From: Ramazzottius varieornatus
Taxonomy: Eukaryota; Tardigrada; Eutardigrada; Parachela; Ramazzottiidae
Length of the DNA: 64,000 nt
Direction of reading: 5' to 3'
NCBI GenBank assembly: GCA_001949185.1
Contig: BDGG01000003.1
Location: forward strand, 2,481,404-2,545,403
The notes beneath the pieces were generated by a model. The model did no database searches. It was not told the DNA's origin and worked only from the letters and a program-made list of their open reading frames with translations. Of this stretch, positions 45,216 to 55,937 are shown one piece after another (the first letter of the stretch is position 1; the number at the start of each line of letters is the position of its first letter). The translations under genes were made by a program, and so were the position numbers.

Positions 45216-45806
45216 TAGCGCTGGCAAAAGTACGATAAAGTTCGATACGATATTTTCGATACAATATCGGCGGATATTTTATTGCGGTCTTCGATATTCA
45301 TTCGATATCGATATTTCGATACGATATTTTTCCGATACTGTACTTTCGATATATCGTATATCGCAGCGACATATCGATATTTCTGGAATTTCAGTTTTTC
45401 GGAATTTCGCTGGTCCAAGCCCAAAAATTCAAGAAACCGATTTCGACATAGAGTATTAGTGAGATCGAGAGCGTCGGATGCAGCAAAGACACGATTATAC
45501 CAAGACTTCAAACACTTGGAAACCTGGACAGAATTAGTACCAGAACCGAATGGGCGGAGTGTGCTCGGTACACCATGGCCAAAATCAAGTCTTCGAAATC
45601 AACCATGGTCTTCCGTAAACGAGATATCACTGGCGAGTTTGCCATTCAGCAAAATACCGATATATCGAAAATATATCGATATAGCGCGATACGATATCGC
45701 CGAATATTTTATTGCGTTTTTCGATACGAGCTTCATATCCATATTTTCGATACGATATCTGGCGCATATTTTATCGTAAAGATTCGATATATTTCGATAC
45801 GATATC
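45216..45806 (+). mobile_element. CGATA-rich hAT-like element, copy 1 (right end missing)
   Basis: Begins TAGCGCTGGCAAAAGTACGA and is full of ATCGATA/TATCGAAA words. The internal 165-codon ORF translates identically to that of copy 2 at 52310-52807 on the other strand, so the two are virtually identical over at least 500 bases. The right end stops about 35 bases short of the terminal repeat and joins GTCGTCTGTTACCGAGCGG. The ORF resembles no protein I know and is probably not used. Confidence 0.75.
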
Positions 45807-46070
45807 AGTCGTCTGTTACCGAGCGGCAGTCAACTCGGGCACAAGAGAACAACGAGCGAAACTTCGCACGACTTCGTGAAAAGCGAGAGTTGGAAGACAA
45901 GCGATCAAGAGAAGACAGAGATGTCGCAGATAGGTATGCTGGGGAAGACAGTCGTCGTGTTCTCGATCGTAAGCAAGAAGACTCAGATTTCGAGCAGCGA
46001 GCTCCTGACTACTGCGCCATGTATCGTGGTAAAGATCTTGTTTAGGCTTTCTCTACTGGTTTGGTTACAG

Positions 46071-46293
46071 TACGGGACGCGATTCTGTCCGGTCGGTCTT
46101 ACCATTACTGTATGGCTGATTGATGGCATTCCGGTTCAGTCGAAACCTGCCCTGGTAAACGTTAGTACGGTAGGGTTGTGGCCACTGAACAAGTCAAGTG
46201 TTATGCCCCTTGGCTTTTGGTTTCCATGTTTGATTTTTAGATGGCCCATAACTCTGTCGTGTTGACGACCGGACAGAATCGTGTCCTGAAGTG
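46071..46293. mobile_element. ~223-bp MITE
   Basis: Inverted ends GGGACGCGATTCTGTCCGGT and its near-inverse ending AGAATCGTGTCCTGA. No coding capacity. It lies just downstream of hAT-like copy 1. Confidence 0.65.
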
Positions 46294-46539
46294 TACGTCC
46301 TTTCAGTTTTTCCTGTAGCACTTGTGGCTCTTTGGTGTCACTGTTGGTGCAGTATTTTTGACGGTCTTTCTTTTTTTAATAATTACAACGGTAAATCGAA
46401 AATGAAGAAGAAAAGTAACATTGGTGCGATGGAAAAACACAGGATGGAATAGTTCATCGTACAGCAATAATTAGTAGCAGTTGGAATTCCAACGCTTGGA
46501 GATCCAACATCTTTCAGCAACAGTAATATCTAGCATTTC

Positions 46540-48310
46540 GTTCAAAAAAACGTTTCTGTTCCAATCTTTCACCGCCAAGTCGATTCTTTTCACCGGCTGT
46601 AGCATCACCTGCTGTCGATAACAGTCTTCCCGATGGCGCCGAAGAGCATTGTATTGCCAGAACATCCAAAGCGAAAGCAATCAGCTCAGGATACTCAGTT
46701 GTATTTTGTAACCAGAACTTGTTTGGTTCGCTCTTCTGTGGGCAGGCGGCTGCAGTTGCTGAGAGCATGTAAGAGTTTAACTGACGTTCTATAGGCAACT
46801 GCTGTTGTTCTGCTGTAGTATTCACTGGAGCACGAGCCAGAAGTTCCGTGAGGTACGAAAACCCGTCGTCGTCACCGACGACCTTGGACTGAGGTTGATC
46901 GTGATCTAGAAACAAAGACGATGAGTTGGAATTCTAACATTTGGAACTCCAAAGAGAGTTTAGTCACCAGTATTCGTGGAACCAGAAGAATCATCGTTGA
47001 CAGTCGAATTCCACTTTTTGCCGTACTGCAGAACACCTTTCATTGCAATGGTTTGCTCCTTCTCCGTCAGATGTCGGCGTAGCGCTGGATGTATCAGAGT
47101 TGCTACCATCATGATGGGATCGAACGTTAAGTGTTCAGGGTTCAACCATACACCGAAGCGTGCCACTATGTCGACTTGCATGTCTACATAGAAAGGATTA
47201 GATAGTGCTGTTTTGATTCGTTATCGAGAATTAAATACTTCTAATCAGCGGGAAAAAAGGATCCTTAATTCCATAGGAGCCCAGGTCTAACTCTTCAGCC
47301 CAAGTCCTCATATGGGATAGAGGAGCCGGAATGTCTTTCAGATGAGGTATGATTTTATGGATGGTATTTTTCTTTTCAGCCTGCATTCGAACCATAATCT
47401 GAAAAGCACACCATGTTTCCGTTGGATTTCCAACTGTTGGAAATCCAACAATTTGCGATGTTCACTTACCAGCTTGAACTTGCCAAGGAACTTGACAATT
47501 CCTTTCAGCACTAGCCATTCACCTTGAGATAAGTTAGGTACTTCGACTAGTTTCTCAACCACGATAACCGTTTCTGCAGCAGCCTGAATTTTGACCATTC
47601 TTTCCCCCATCAGAAGAGTGCTGGACCATCGTGTCGTATTGTCTGAGATGAGCTTCGGACCGCCAGTCCGCGCCATAAGTGCAGCGACGGCGGTGTGAGA
47701 ATGGCCGAAGCTATTTACAATCGCGCGAACTTTCGCCATGACATCCTTGATCGGCGGACTCTTCTCGAACAACTTGACCACGAGCTGTAGAGTGTGCAAG
47801 AAGCACGGATATCGGGAGTACTCGGTGAAAAGGTTTAAAGCTTCCAACTCGAAAGCATCAAACCCTGCCGCCATCTCATCAACTTCCTCGTCGTCTTCCA
47901 GTGGTTCCTACTCATCCGGCATACGTTGGACCATCGCTTCTTCCGTAACACATTCTTCTAACTTCTTATCGTACAGCTTGAAGGCGGCAATCATGTTGGA
48001 TGCGTTGTCCGTCATGACGACTGATACTTTTTCTGGATTGTTACCCCATTTCTCCAATTCCTGTTTGATGAGTTCGTACACATTCTTGGCTTTATGTGGG
48101 GGCGGAAATGAGACACAGCCCAGGTAGAAATTTCCGCCGGTCCGGTCAAGTCCACCGTCGTCTTAGGCTGAGTCCTCCTCTCCTTTATAGCCTGCTTCTT
48201 CGGCTTGGTGGAGCTTGGCCCTGTCTGACTTTTTCGCTTCTGCCTATTTTTCTTGGGATTGGTCATGGCTGATGCTAAAATTATACGGCCGAGAACCAAA
48301 ACTACCAATT
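46540..48310 (-). pseudogene. Decayed hAT-family transposase
   Basis: Minus-strand pieces in order: a basic N-terminus (48267 downward), VVMTDNASNMIAAFKLYDKK (RNase H-like core), HTLQLVVKLFEKSP and NTTRWSSTLLMGERM, a VATLIHPALRRHL block at about 47100, and the C-terminal hAT dimerisation region near 46600-46800 (FWLQNTTEYPELIAFAL, SSAPSGRLLSTAGD). A TAG at 47908-47910 interrupts the core and the N-terminal piece is in another frame. Two introns can be inferred (near 47395-47470 and 46905-46965). This is the type of ZBED-like hAT transposase. It is broken and presumably inactive. Confidence 0.82.
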
Positions 48311-48933
48311 GAAGTACGAACGGTAGGAAAAGAAGAGCAAACTGCGAGTCTCACAGATATCACTATATTCAAATCAAGTCGAATAATCAATGCACCAAAT
48401 TCACGGTATGAGATTACGTAATCGAGTACGTCAATTTAACTGAAGCTGAAATTTAGAATATCTATCTCTTGTACTGATTAACCAGCTCTCGTCCGGGATA
48501 ATATTTACTAAGGGATTCTCATGGTACAATTCACTGTGGATTTGCTAGGCATCTTGCCATAATTAAAATTCGAAGCCCAGCTCTTCCGAATTTTAATTAT
48601 TTTAATTGCTGCAAGGACGGATTTCAATTACCTATTTTACTATTGACTTGTGGGTCTAATTTTACTGTAATTTCACTACATAGTAAAATTCTTCGTCTCG
48701 ATTTCATAATTTTAATTATTATATTAAAATTCAAAAATCCCAGTTTTTCAGCTATTTTCAATTATCTATTTCCATTAGTAGAATAACACTGCTGGCCTTC
48801 CAGCGGAGCTTTAGAATGAATAAGTCACCGCTTGAGTCATCGTAGAAAGCTGTTCAGGCATTCTAAAGCCCTTAAATTGGGGAAACCATGGCAAGCCTGA
48901 GCCTATGGCGGAAAGATCAAAGTTCATTCACTT
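48311..48933. other. AT-rich spacer
   Basis: Repeated TTTTAATTAT tracts and a short inverted pair (GCTTTAGAATG / CATTCTAAAGC at 48808-48872). No coding potential seen. Confidence 0.45.
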
Positions 48934-49179
48934 GTGATATTGCTCAGCTGGGTTGAGTTCGTACGTGATTCAAGTACGTCGGATGCTACTCGTGTTATGT
49001 TATTCGGCGTCCGTTACTTCATTGCCGTTTATGCGTTTTGCGTTTCCGTGAAGTTGTTGCGGCTCGGGTTTCATGGTATTCAGTATGTGTTGTTGTGTTT
49101 CATTGCAGGTTTGGGCTTTTGTTTCCGGTGGATAGTTGGGGAGTATGGGTGTTTCGTGGTGCGAAGGGATATCAGTGAG

Positions 49180-49953
49180 ATGTTTGGGAGAAGCTGTGTT
49201 GTGTGTGGGTACCGTTACAGGTGGACTGGGACTCGAAGGTCCTTGTTCCCGTTTCCTGATGATTCGGGAGGTACGGGGAATTGGTTGCGTGCGTTGAATA
49301 TTGCGGTAGAGTTTTCTGACCAGCGGTATGTTTGCTCACATCATTTCGGTCCATTGTGAATCATTGGTGGTAGACAGGGAAAGTTGATTTATGGAGCGGT
49401 TCCGTTGGAGTGTGATGGATTGTGTCCCTTAAAGGGTGGAGACGGCAAGATGGTTCAGTCAAGAAAGGGTCAAGAAAGCGATAGGGTTATTTTGGTAGAA
49501 GAGGGCGAGATTTGTTATGCGATGACAGATGCTGCTGAATTTCCCGTAAGGAATAGTGACACTTGGTTGGCCGAGGTAAGTTCTGGTAAGAATGAAAGCA
49601 TCGTGGAAGGTGTCAAGATGGGTGTTAGAGAGAAGAAGGAAAAGGAAGTGTTATGTGATTCTTTTGGGCAGGTTTATAAGAAGCGTGTGTATGTGAAGTG
49701 GGATTATTGTGGTTGCTGGTTTGAAGTGTGCAGAAAGCCTAATTTGCGTATTAATGGGTCGGGCAGTCATCCAGAATTAAAAGGAGAGAAGTTACCGTGT
49801 TTGAAATGCCAAAGATTTCGCAAGTGTAATGGGGATGATTACTGCAAATATAGTAATTGGCTGAATAATTTAGATCCAGGGCCAATGCCACGAGTGTTGA
49901 ATCTTGGGTATATGGAACTTCAAGCTGTTCGTATTTATCCAGCCGTTTTTTAG
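49180..49953 (+). pseudogene. THAP-type zinc-finger ORF with one in-frame stop
   Basis: From the ATG at 49180 the protein reads SCVVCGYRYRWTG, LFPFPDD, NWLRALNIAVEF and YVCSHHF: the C2CH spacing, conserved Pro/Trp and closing HF of a THAP finger. A TGA at 49357-49359 follows. The same frame then continues with GKLIYGAVPLE, like the GAVP end of THAP domains, and on for about 190 codons to a second Cys cluster (YCGCWFEVC, CLKCQRFRKC). Either this is a one-mutation pseudogene or the stop is read through. THAP fingers occur in P-element-type transposases and in host regulators derived from them. The T/G-rich codons differ from the neighbouring host genes. The second half is unassigned. Confidence 0.6.
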
Positions 49954-50006
49954 CATTGTGAAATGTGTTTTCCTGTCGATGACTCAAGTGAAAGGCCAGT
50001 CTGTTC

Positions 50007-50210
50007 ATGTCGCTTTCCTTTTTGAAGGTTTCTCAGAAAAAGGGTGCGAATAGTGAGAGCGAGTCGAAAAAGTATTCTGCTAATGACTATGTTGTCTTTG
50101 AGACCTTGTCATTTCTGAAGCATAATAACGAGAAATACAGAGAAGTGGATTTGGCTCACTTGACGGAGCAGTTGGAGGCAACGAAGTTAAAGAGAGGTAG
50201 TGAAGATTGA
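50007..50210 (+). CDS. Small charged ORF downstream of THAP ORF, unknown
   Basis: 67 codons, Lys/Glu/Ser-rich, with a predicted helix at the end (DLAHLTEQLEATKLKRG). It lies in the same T/G-rich block and could be a last exon of the THAP-type element. No family recognised and no independent evidence of expression. Confidence 0.25.
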   Translation: MSLSFLKVSQKKGANSESESKKYSANDYVVFETLSFLKHNNEKYREVDLAHLTEQLEATKLKRGSED

Positions 50211-50500
50211 GATCTATGACTCTCATGCTTTGATCTATTTAAAGACGCCTGTGCCGAAGGCAGATTCAGACAGGTTTGGTTATGACAAGGCTCGTGAGAA
50301 GCGTATACTATACTGTATTACCTCCGATAATTTATGTACGTCACAGCTATCTCTCGTGTAATGAAGTTTGCGATAAGTCGAGCCGAAATCTCTTCCACGT
50401 CAATGGAGTACGTCATTTCAGTTCTTTTATCGTACGGAGACATATATCATGAGAAGCTGGACACTCAGACAAGAGGTAAAACTACGAGAAGTTCGACACA
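50211..50500. other. Spacer between THAP block and Tigger relic
   Basis: About 290 bases, no feature recognised. Confidence 0.4.
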
Positions 50501-51663
50501 TTAGACCGAGTCATCATCAAAACTAACCAGATTCTGCACAACTAACAGAGCGGCAAAAGAATGTGTACTAGGAACAACTGCAGGAACTTCCGAATGAGCG
50601 TCTTGCCACTTCTCACTTGCAATCTTACATTTGTGAAAACCGTTCACGACTGTGGAGGGTTTAACATCTTTCCAGGCTTCGATCGAACAGTCTACTGCAT
50701 CGAATATCGTCAGCCCCATCACAAAATCTTCGACTCCGTTTACAATGGGAATTCTTTCGAAGATACGCTGGAAAAGATGACGTTTATAACTATCTGTGAA
50801 GGTCTTGATGATACCGGCGTCCAATGGCATAGCCCGTGCGGTACAATTTGGTGGAAAGTGAAGCATGACGTTTGATCGGGAAGAAACCTTATGAGCAATG
50901 AAGTTGTCCACAATCAGAAGAACGACACGGTTTTGCTTGACCATCTCGCCATTAAGCCAGTCCAGCCAGGAGTTGAATATGGCTGTGTTCATCCAGGCGG
51001 TACTGTTATAATAGTATGAAAACCTGTACTCGTCGACTGTAATATCAAGTACGGCATTCTTCTGAAAGGCTCGAGGTCGTTCGGCGGTACCGATCAAACT
51101 TTTCGCCACCGGGCAGAGCATAGAAGGAAGATAGTGATGCTATCTTTGCGACCTTCACACCAGTTTCTTGCTTTCCACCAACGACCAACGATCGAATCCC
51201 CACATTTCACCACCACAGTCCAGTCTCATCCCGGGGAAGAGGCAATGAAAGTGGCAGCGTTTCGGAGGAAAACACGACGGATAGGTATGCGCTTGCTTCG
51301 GGCCCACTTCAGCACCTTCGAACATCTCTGTTCGATCTCGGGAAACTGTAATTTCACGGTGATTCTCTTCCGTTTCCTCACGGCACTACCACCAGTTTTG
51401 AGAGTTGCAGCGACAGCGCTGGTCTTTTCGTAGGTCGACCGTATTCCGCTCTGTCATATCGAAACGATCCGCCAGATCGCCAGCTTTAGCCTGAAATAAC
51501 AACAGAACTTGCTTGTTGACACGAAGCTAATATTTTGTGAGCAACTTACACCGTGATCCATCAAGTGGATGATCTAAGCTCGTCTTTCCAGTACGGTACT
51601 TTCCAATACAGCCGGCTTCCGTCGCTGGTTCTGATTATCTGGACGATTCTTCAGCTTCCCCAT
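50501..51663 (-). pseudogene. Decayed Tigger/pogo transposase
   Basis: Minus strand. The N-terminal HTH piece (51663 downward, KLKNRPDNQNQRRK) is cut by a TAG at 51574-51576, then AKAGDLADRFDMTERNTV after an intron-like gap. A frame change near 51434 leads to the CENP-B-type second HTH (FPEIEQRCSKVLKWARSKRI). The DDE_1 domain at 50501-51121 is intact as an ORF, with WMNTAIFNSWLDWLNGEM, RVVLLIVDNFIAHK and FPPNCTARAMPLDAGIIKTF. The catalytic Asp in LLIVDN and the Asp in PLDAGI are present. The gene as a whole cannot make a full transposase. Confidence 0.8.
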
Positions 51664-51929
51664 TTCAACAGTAGCAGATACAAGAACTAAAGCAGTAGGA
51701 CAACGGGAAAGGTGCCGGAATAAGCGTACGTTAAAGAGGGTAAACACATCAGAAAACCGCCGGAAGTGCTATGGTCCAGTTTGTGAAAGAAGCCTTTGAC
51801 TGAACAGCTGATTCACTAGTACTGGTACCGGACATGAGTGTCTACAGCTTTGCGCACTTGACTCACCTTCTTGATGGACTCCAGGGACGTCATAGACTCT
51901 CCGGCAAGTCAGCCATCGCAAACTCAGCA

Positions 51930-52198
51930 TGTGGGTTTTTGTAGAAAACGTATCAGTGACGTACATAATTATCGGAGGTAATACAGTACAAAAGGAGGAT
52001 GAGTTTGGCGTCAGTCGTCTGTTACCGAGCGGCTCAGTTCCAGTCTGGAGGATGAACGGGGATGTTAATTTTGTGGAGGAGAAGAGACATCCGAATTTAT
52101 TCTGTGAAGGTATTGGTGGTGAATATGCGGATCAGAAGTTTGCGCTGAAACCAGTAGAGTATTATAAGCTGCGTTTGCTTAGTAGAGATACGCGATAG
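51930..52198 (+). other. Unassigned ORF near hAT-like copy 2
   Basis: An 89-codon ORF including NGDVNFVEEKRHPNLF and a basic C-terminus. I recognise no family. It contains the 22-base word shared with the flank of hAT-like copy 1. It may be a fragment of another mobile element. Confidence 0.2.
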
Positions 52199-52256
52199 CA
52201 GAAGGATGTATCTTATGTTTTTCGTGCATTGAACGTGGTTCAGAGATCGTTCTTGG

Positions 52257-52873
52257 TAGTGCTGGCAACGATACGGTATACCGATATCGTATCGAAATAT
52301 ATCGAATCTTTACGATAAAATATGCGCCAGATATCGTATCGAAAATATGGATATGAAGCTCGTATCGAAAAACGCAATAAAATATTCGGCGATATCGTAT
52401 CGCGCTATATCGATATATTTTCGATATATCGGTATTTTGCTGAATGGCAAACTCGCCAGTGATATCTCGTTTACGGAAGACCATGGTTGATTTCGAAGAC
52501 TTGATTTTGGCCATGGTGTACCGAGCACACTCCGCCCATTCGGTTCTGGTACTAATTCTGTCCAGGTTTCCAAGTGTTTGAAGTCTTGGTATAATCGTGT
52601 CTTTGCTGCATCCGACGCTCTCGATCTCACTAATACTCTATGTCGAAATCGGTTTCTTGAATTTTTGGGCTTGGACCAGCGAAATTCCGAAAAACTGAAA
52701 TTCCAGAAATATCGATATGTCGCTGCGATATACGATATATCGAAAGTACAGTATCGGAAAAATATCGTATCGAAATATCGATATCGAATGAATATCGAAG
52801 ACCGCAATAAAATATCCGCCGATATTGTATCGAAAATATCGTATCGAACTTTGTCGTATTTTTGCCAGTGCTA
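52257..52873 (-). mobile_element. CGATA-rich hAT-like element, copy 2 (complete, 617 bp)
   Basis: Ends TAGTGCTGGCAA and TTGCCAGTGCTA are inverted repeats. The flanking octamers GTTCTTGG and GTTCTAGC match at six of eight positions, as expected for a worn hAT 8-bp duplication. The body is dense in CGATA words and is an inverted, near-identical copy of 45216-45806. Non-coding or at most an incidental ORF. Confidence 0.8.
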
Positions 52874-53172
52874 GTTCTAGCAGAGACATCTCTCTGGTTC
52901 TAGCAGTCAGTCGTGCGTATCTGCCACATAACGATTATCTTTTGTTGCAACTCGCATCGCTTGCGAGTTCCGCAAGTCTCAGAATCTTCCTTGTTCAGGT
53001 TCAGTCACGAATGTTGAAGGCGCGAGCCGGAAAGGAACTGAATCAGCGACCACATGGGATGTCGTTGGGAGGAAAGTAATTTGGACACACTGTACTTTGA
53101 TGCTGTCGCGTTCACTGATCCACATCACACTATTTTTCTCTTCAGCGGGGAGATTAAACTTTAGTGTTTGAG
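52874..53172. promoter_or_regulatory. Upstream region of the Rab-like gene
   Basis: About 300 bases between the mobile element and the Rab ATG. No defined promoter motif seen. Confidence 0.35.
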
Positions 53173-54602
53173 ATGTCCACGGGTGAGGTGGTCAAGCAAT
53201 GGGTACAAAATCTTTTCGACAGGAAGGAGACTCCAACCTTTAAAGTTCTCCTCATCGGGGACTGTAAGTGCGGGGATTTTGTCACTGTCGTTCCCGTTTC
53301 CACTCGTACACTGTATTGAACGCATTTTTCCTCTTGGTAGGTGTCGGAAAATCCAGCCTGGTGTTACGTTTTTGCGCGGATGAATTCTTCGATGAGTCGT
53401 CCATGCGTAAGCGAAACTTGAATATTTCAAGACGCTTCTCGGAATTATCGAAATACCATTGTCTTCTGGCGTCAGAGGACGACCGTACGAGAAGCTTGTT
53501 TTCTCGTTCTTGTTCCTTTGTCGGATGACGCCATACGCCGCTTGATAATTATATCGATAATCAAGTTGCAGCTAGACTATTTCTCTTTTGTATCGTGACT
53601 ACCGTCTGGGTATCCTCACATCCGGATATTTTTGTTTTTCTAGAATTCATACCAATGACAATTGGACTGGACGTTAAAGCCAAGACAATTGGTAAGAACT
53701 GGAAAGCGAATTTTGACAGCTCTCGACCCTTTTCGTGTGCGCTGTTGGGTGGTCGTGACTTGTGATGTCTTGTTGCTGTCAAAGCTCGACTTGCCAGTCT
53801 TTGTTATTTGCTCTTCTCATGGCCATATTGGTAGGTAATCTAACAAACAAATGTTTGTGTTGTAGAAATCGAAACTGCTGAAGGTGTGGAACAAGGTAAA
53901 TTCCTGGCGGACTAATCATGTCTCTCGTCGGCACTTCGCATCAGCTGGATGCTGTGAGTCGTCAACTAACTTAGTCGAACCACCGGTTTTTGTAGTACAT
54001 CTCCACCTCTGGGATACCGCTGGACAGGATCGGTTTCGGCGGATGAACGAGCAGTATTTACCCACAGCAGACGCTGTGGTACTTTTGTATGATGTACGGA
54101 ATCCTCAAACGTTGAAGGACAGCAAGTCCTTTATGGACGACGTCCGGAAATTTTCTGATGAGCAGGGTATTATAAAAATTCTCGGTAGGTCAAGTTTGCT
54201 CTCTAATGGGTTGGTGTCACATCGTGACTGTTTACCTTCGCAGTTGGGAATAAAAACGATTTGGACCAGTCGCGGAAACTAGTCTCGTCCGAGACTGGAG
54301 CAGAGTTCGCTACAGGTTTGTCCTATTAATGTTTGCATTGCCGAAGTTTTTTACCCACTCCGGCTCTTACTTTGTTTGTAGCAAATGGTTATGAGTTTGT
54401 TGAGACTAGTGCGAAAGACAACCTGAATGTCGACAAGGTAAGCCTGAATATCTGTACGTTTGTTGTCTGCTTCTCGTCTTTGATCCATATGCGGATATGC
54501 CGGAGATAAGTTAAAATTCATCGCGGTCTGTTTTTGTAGGTGTTTGGGATGGTCGGCGAACTTTGTTTGAAGAGATTACGGCGAAATACCGCCATACAGT
54601 AG
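53173..54602 (+). CDS. Rab-family small GTPase, atypical (204 aa, 8 exons)
   Basis: Exons 53173-53263, 53341-53406, 53644-53691, 53866-53895, 53996-54184, 54244-54315, 54382-54437 and 54540-54602 join in phase. G3 is LWDTAGQDRFRRM, G4 is VGNKNDLDQS and G5 is ETSAKDN; the switch I Thr is probably in FIPMTIGLDVKAKTI. YLPTADAVVLLYDVRNPQTL is typical of Rabs. Two oddities: the P-loop reads IGDCVGKSSL, one residue shorter than GDxGVGKS, because exon 1 ends GACT and exon 2 begins GTGTC; and the C-terminus ends RRNTAIQ with no prenylatable cysteine. It may be an unlipidated Rab-like protein, or have a missed 3' exon. Subfamily not assigned. Confidence 0.8.
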
Positions 54603-55937
54603 AGCGCCTTGTTTTGTAGTCGGTGATAGTTTGACTTCCCGAAGTTCCCCTTGAAAGTGATACTTTTGTACCACCTTTTGCTTTTCCCGTCCCGGACTTG
54701 AAACTTGAGAGTTCACTCTGTGATGTGTGCACACTGTGGTGTAAAATACTATACAATAATTATTTCCATTCGCTTGTGCCGGTATTCCCCGGTAATACTT
54801 CGCTAAGATTTTTGGCTCTTGACACACTATAGAAATTTAAATCGGGAGAATGCGTAAGAATCGGTGATGAGAATGTTCAGTTCAGCTTCGACTTGCCTTG
54901 GCCCAGAGTCTCTGAACATTGACAGGTTATTGTTGACGACATTACATATGACAAGTATAACATGTATCATGATATGACAGCCTAGCGAAAAGATTGATTG
55001 ATTGATTGATTTGGTTTACTGATACCAAAAAATACCATCAGATGGTCAATCAGACAATTGAGTCCTGCAGCAGTAGCTGAAACCAGTGCTGCTTCTGCAC
55101 TGCATCCGGTCTCCAGAAACTGCAACTGCACCGCACTGCATTTAGAAATTAAGAGTTTCTGCCCACCAACGGAAATGCATGTCAAAAACAACGTAAACGT
55201 CGTTGTTTTACGGAGATCCAACCGAAAAACGGTAGAATCCGGCCAGAAAAGGCAGAAAAAGCCGATTTTACTACTGTTTTTTGGCCAACAACCGCATACT
55301 GCGACGAACGGTGCTCACCTTTTTCAAAACTGCAACTGCATTTTCTCACCATTTCGGCGACTGCAACTGCACGCATTGCAGTAAAATGCAGTGCAGTAAA
55401 ATGCAGTGCAGTACAGAACGTACTGCATGTTGCAGGGCTCTACCAGACAAGTGCGGCGAGAATTTTGTGGGTCGTCCGATGGACACTCTTGGTCTTATCT
55501 AGGACGCGATGAGGAGGAATGTCTCTTCGGTCTGTTTTGCCGTCCTTCGAGAAGCACGAAGCCTGTTAAGCCGACGAGGCATCGAGGGCCAGGCAGCCCA
55601 GGCTTCGTACGGCCACCCGAATTACCATTCCAGATATCGAGTATTTTCCGAGAGTGCAGTTGCCTCCCGGAACAGGGTTTCTTTCCGAGAACCACATCGT
55701 ACATCGGTAAAGACGAGCAGGTAAGATTTTTTATCTGTATTGTTTCAGATGTCTGTAGAGATGTGGAAGCATCTGTAGTTGTGATAGAGTCACAACACGT
55801 TGATGACGTCATGCGCGAACACTGGGAGATTGCATCGTCCGATCATACTATCCAACTATATGTACAAAACTTGGCTCTTGGCTATTTTTCGCAGGACGGT
55901 TGTGACCACATTTCACTCCCCAGTAGGCGTCAAAAGC
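54603..55937. other. Rab-MTHFD intergenic region
   Basis: No supported gene. It contains a GATT microsatellite near 54994-55010 and the TGCA-rich element at 55061-55441. Confidence 0.45.
55061..55441. repeat. CTGCA-rich repeat element with inverted ends
   Basis: Begins GAGTCCTGCAGCAGTAGCTG; the right end is the inverse of GAGCCCTGCAACATGCAGTA. AACTGCAACTGCA recurs at least three times, and GTAAAATGCAGTGCA is tandemly repeated near 55380-55410. Non-coding; probably a non-autonomous element. Confidence 0.55.

Noticed and set aside
45282-45779. 165-codon ORF in the CGATA-rich elements as a gene
   Set aside because: The translation is largely decoded repeat (RYRYFDTIF-like words), with no recognisable domain; the DNA repeat explains it.
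48934-49179. Hydrophobic N-terminal extension of the THAP ORF as a membrane protein
   Set aside because: It has T/G-rich sequence with no membrane-family match; THAP domains normally begin at the methionine just before the first cysteine, as at 49180.
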